From JBOFLG01 sp051657745 (GTDB lineage Bacteria; Actinomycetota; Actinomycetes; Actinomycetales; Dermatophilaceae), in assembly GCA_051657745.1 (NCBI GenBank), contig JBOFLG010000054.1:1-15596 (forward strand): DNA of 15,596 nt. The letters run 5' to 3'. This document shows, in pieces, positions 15,405 to 15,596 of the stretch. Position 1 is the first letter of the stretch. Each line of letters begins with the position of its first letter. Position numbers and translations under genes: made by a program. The notes under the pieces were generated by a model. That model ran no database searches, was not told the DNA's origin, and saw only the letters and a program-made list of their open reading frames with translations.

Positions 15405-15410
15405 TAGGAT
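15405..15410 (+). promoter_or_regulatory. Candidate -10 hexamer or ribosome-binding site TAGGAT of pmt
   Basis: TAGGAT ends six bases before the GTG at 15417, inside the octamer CCTAGGAT (15403-15410) that also precedes metG. AGGA is seven bases from the GTG and could be a Shine-Dalgarno core, so a leaderless start is possible but not proven. Confidence 0.4.
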
Positions 15411-15416
15411 GTCGCG

Positions 15417-15596
15417 GTGACCCGGACCGACGAGCTGCGTTCCCGCCTGCTCGGGTGCCAGCCCACCGACCGGCTGTGGGGGTGGCTCGCGCCAGGGCTG
15501 ATCGCGCTGGTCGGCGGCATTCTGCGGTTCTGGAACCTGGCCCGGCCCGACGCGCTCGTTTTCGACGAGACGTACTACGTCAAACAGGGCTATTCG
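15417..15596 (+). CDS. pmt: Protein O-mannosyltransferase, N-terminal fragment (runs off the window)
   Basis: The first 60 codons of an actinobacterial Pmt (GT39 family), which transfers mannose from a polyprenyl-phosphate donor to Ser/Thr of proteins as they cross the membrane. The GTG at 15417 is followed by a short charged N-terminus, a first membrane helix (about 22-38, WGWLAPGLIALVGGILRF) and the luminal catalytic loop LARPDALVFDETYYVKQGYS (41-60). In that loop Asp50-Glu51 is the conserved acidic pair next to the TYYVK block. The rest of the gene, with further helices and the MIR-less C-terminus expected for bacterial forms, lies outside. Its position near rsmI matches Rv1002c-Rv1003 in M. 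tuberculosis. Confidence 0.9.
   Translation, partial: MTRTDELRSRLLGCQPTDRLWGWLAPGLIALVGGILRFWNLARPDALVFDETYYVKQGYS

Larger units (their letters stand above)
15024..15416. other. Gene-free intergenic stretch between the membrane protein gene and pmt
   Basis: This 393-base divergent region has no gene I can support. The left part (15040-15110) is AT-rich for this window, with a purine-rich run at 15086-15103 on the plus strand (AAGAAAGAAAACGAGATA). It should carry the promoter of the minus-strand membrane protein, though I see no clear -10/-35 pair. The middle (15110-15300) is very GC-rich with no obvious structure. The right part has a 15-base tandem duplication (15311-15340) and the pmt start signal. 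Confidence 0.6.

Noticed and set aside
15026..15420. Small open frames in the intergenic region before pmt (both strands)
   Set aside because: They are Arg/Pro/Ala-rich with no ribosome-binding site, and one runs over the pmt start.

Overview
The window is a high-GC (roughly two-thirds G+C, by eye) chromosomal segment of an actinomycete (Actinomycetota). Three things support this: an Rpf-type cell-wall hydrolase with DUF348 and G5 domains, an actinobacterial protein O-mannosyltransferase (Pmt), and the gene order rsmI ... metG-tatD-rpf-rsmA-ispE, which is conserved in Mycobacterium tuberculosis and many relatives. I cannot place it below phylum level from sequence alone.

Layout, left to right. 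Positions 1-66 hold a short tandem repeat and a hairpin downstream of an ABC-F ATPase gene. From 8120 down to 67, all on the minus strand, lie metG, tatD, rpfB, rsmA, ispE and the ABC-F gene. metG-tatD are nearly contiguous. rpfB has its own 280-base upstream region with regulatory-looking sequence. rsmA-ispE-ABC-F form a tight operon (9-base gap, then a TAATG overlap). From 8309 to 9746, on the plus strand, lie a DUF4126 membrane protein and a CPBP-family membrane protease homologue. Converging on them from the right is sdhC-sdhA-sdhB (13419 down to 9912), a three-subunit, cytochrome-b-containing succinate dehydrogenase. rsmI and an unrecognised five-helix membrane protein follow, also on the minus strand. 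A 393-base gene-free stretch then separates these from the first 60 codons of pmt, on the plus strand and cut by the window edge.

Functionally this is housekeeping DNA: translation (metG, two 16S rRNA methyltransferases, an ABC-F protein), isoprenoid precursor synthesis (ispE), respiration/TCA cycle (sdhCAB), and wall growth and surface glycosylation (rpfB, pmt). I see no phage, transposon, CRISPR, tRNA or rRNA gene, and no novel multi-gene system that I would defend.

The more interesting signals are sub-genic. Six of twelve genes have a TANNNT hexamer 6-8 bases before the start codon, which suggests leaderless transcription. The 9-mer CGTCATCCG (or its complement) recurs nine times. rpfB has an MtrA-like direct repeat and a hairpin-rich leader. 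sdhB has a TTG start behind a strong intercistronic hairpin. An uncharacterised membrane protein with atypical codons sits between rsmI and pmt.
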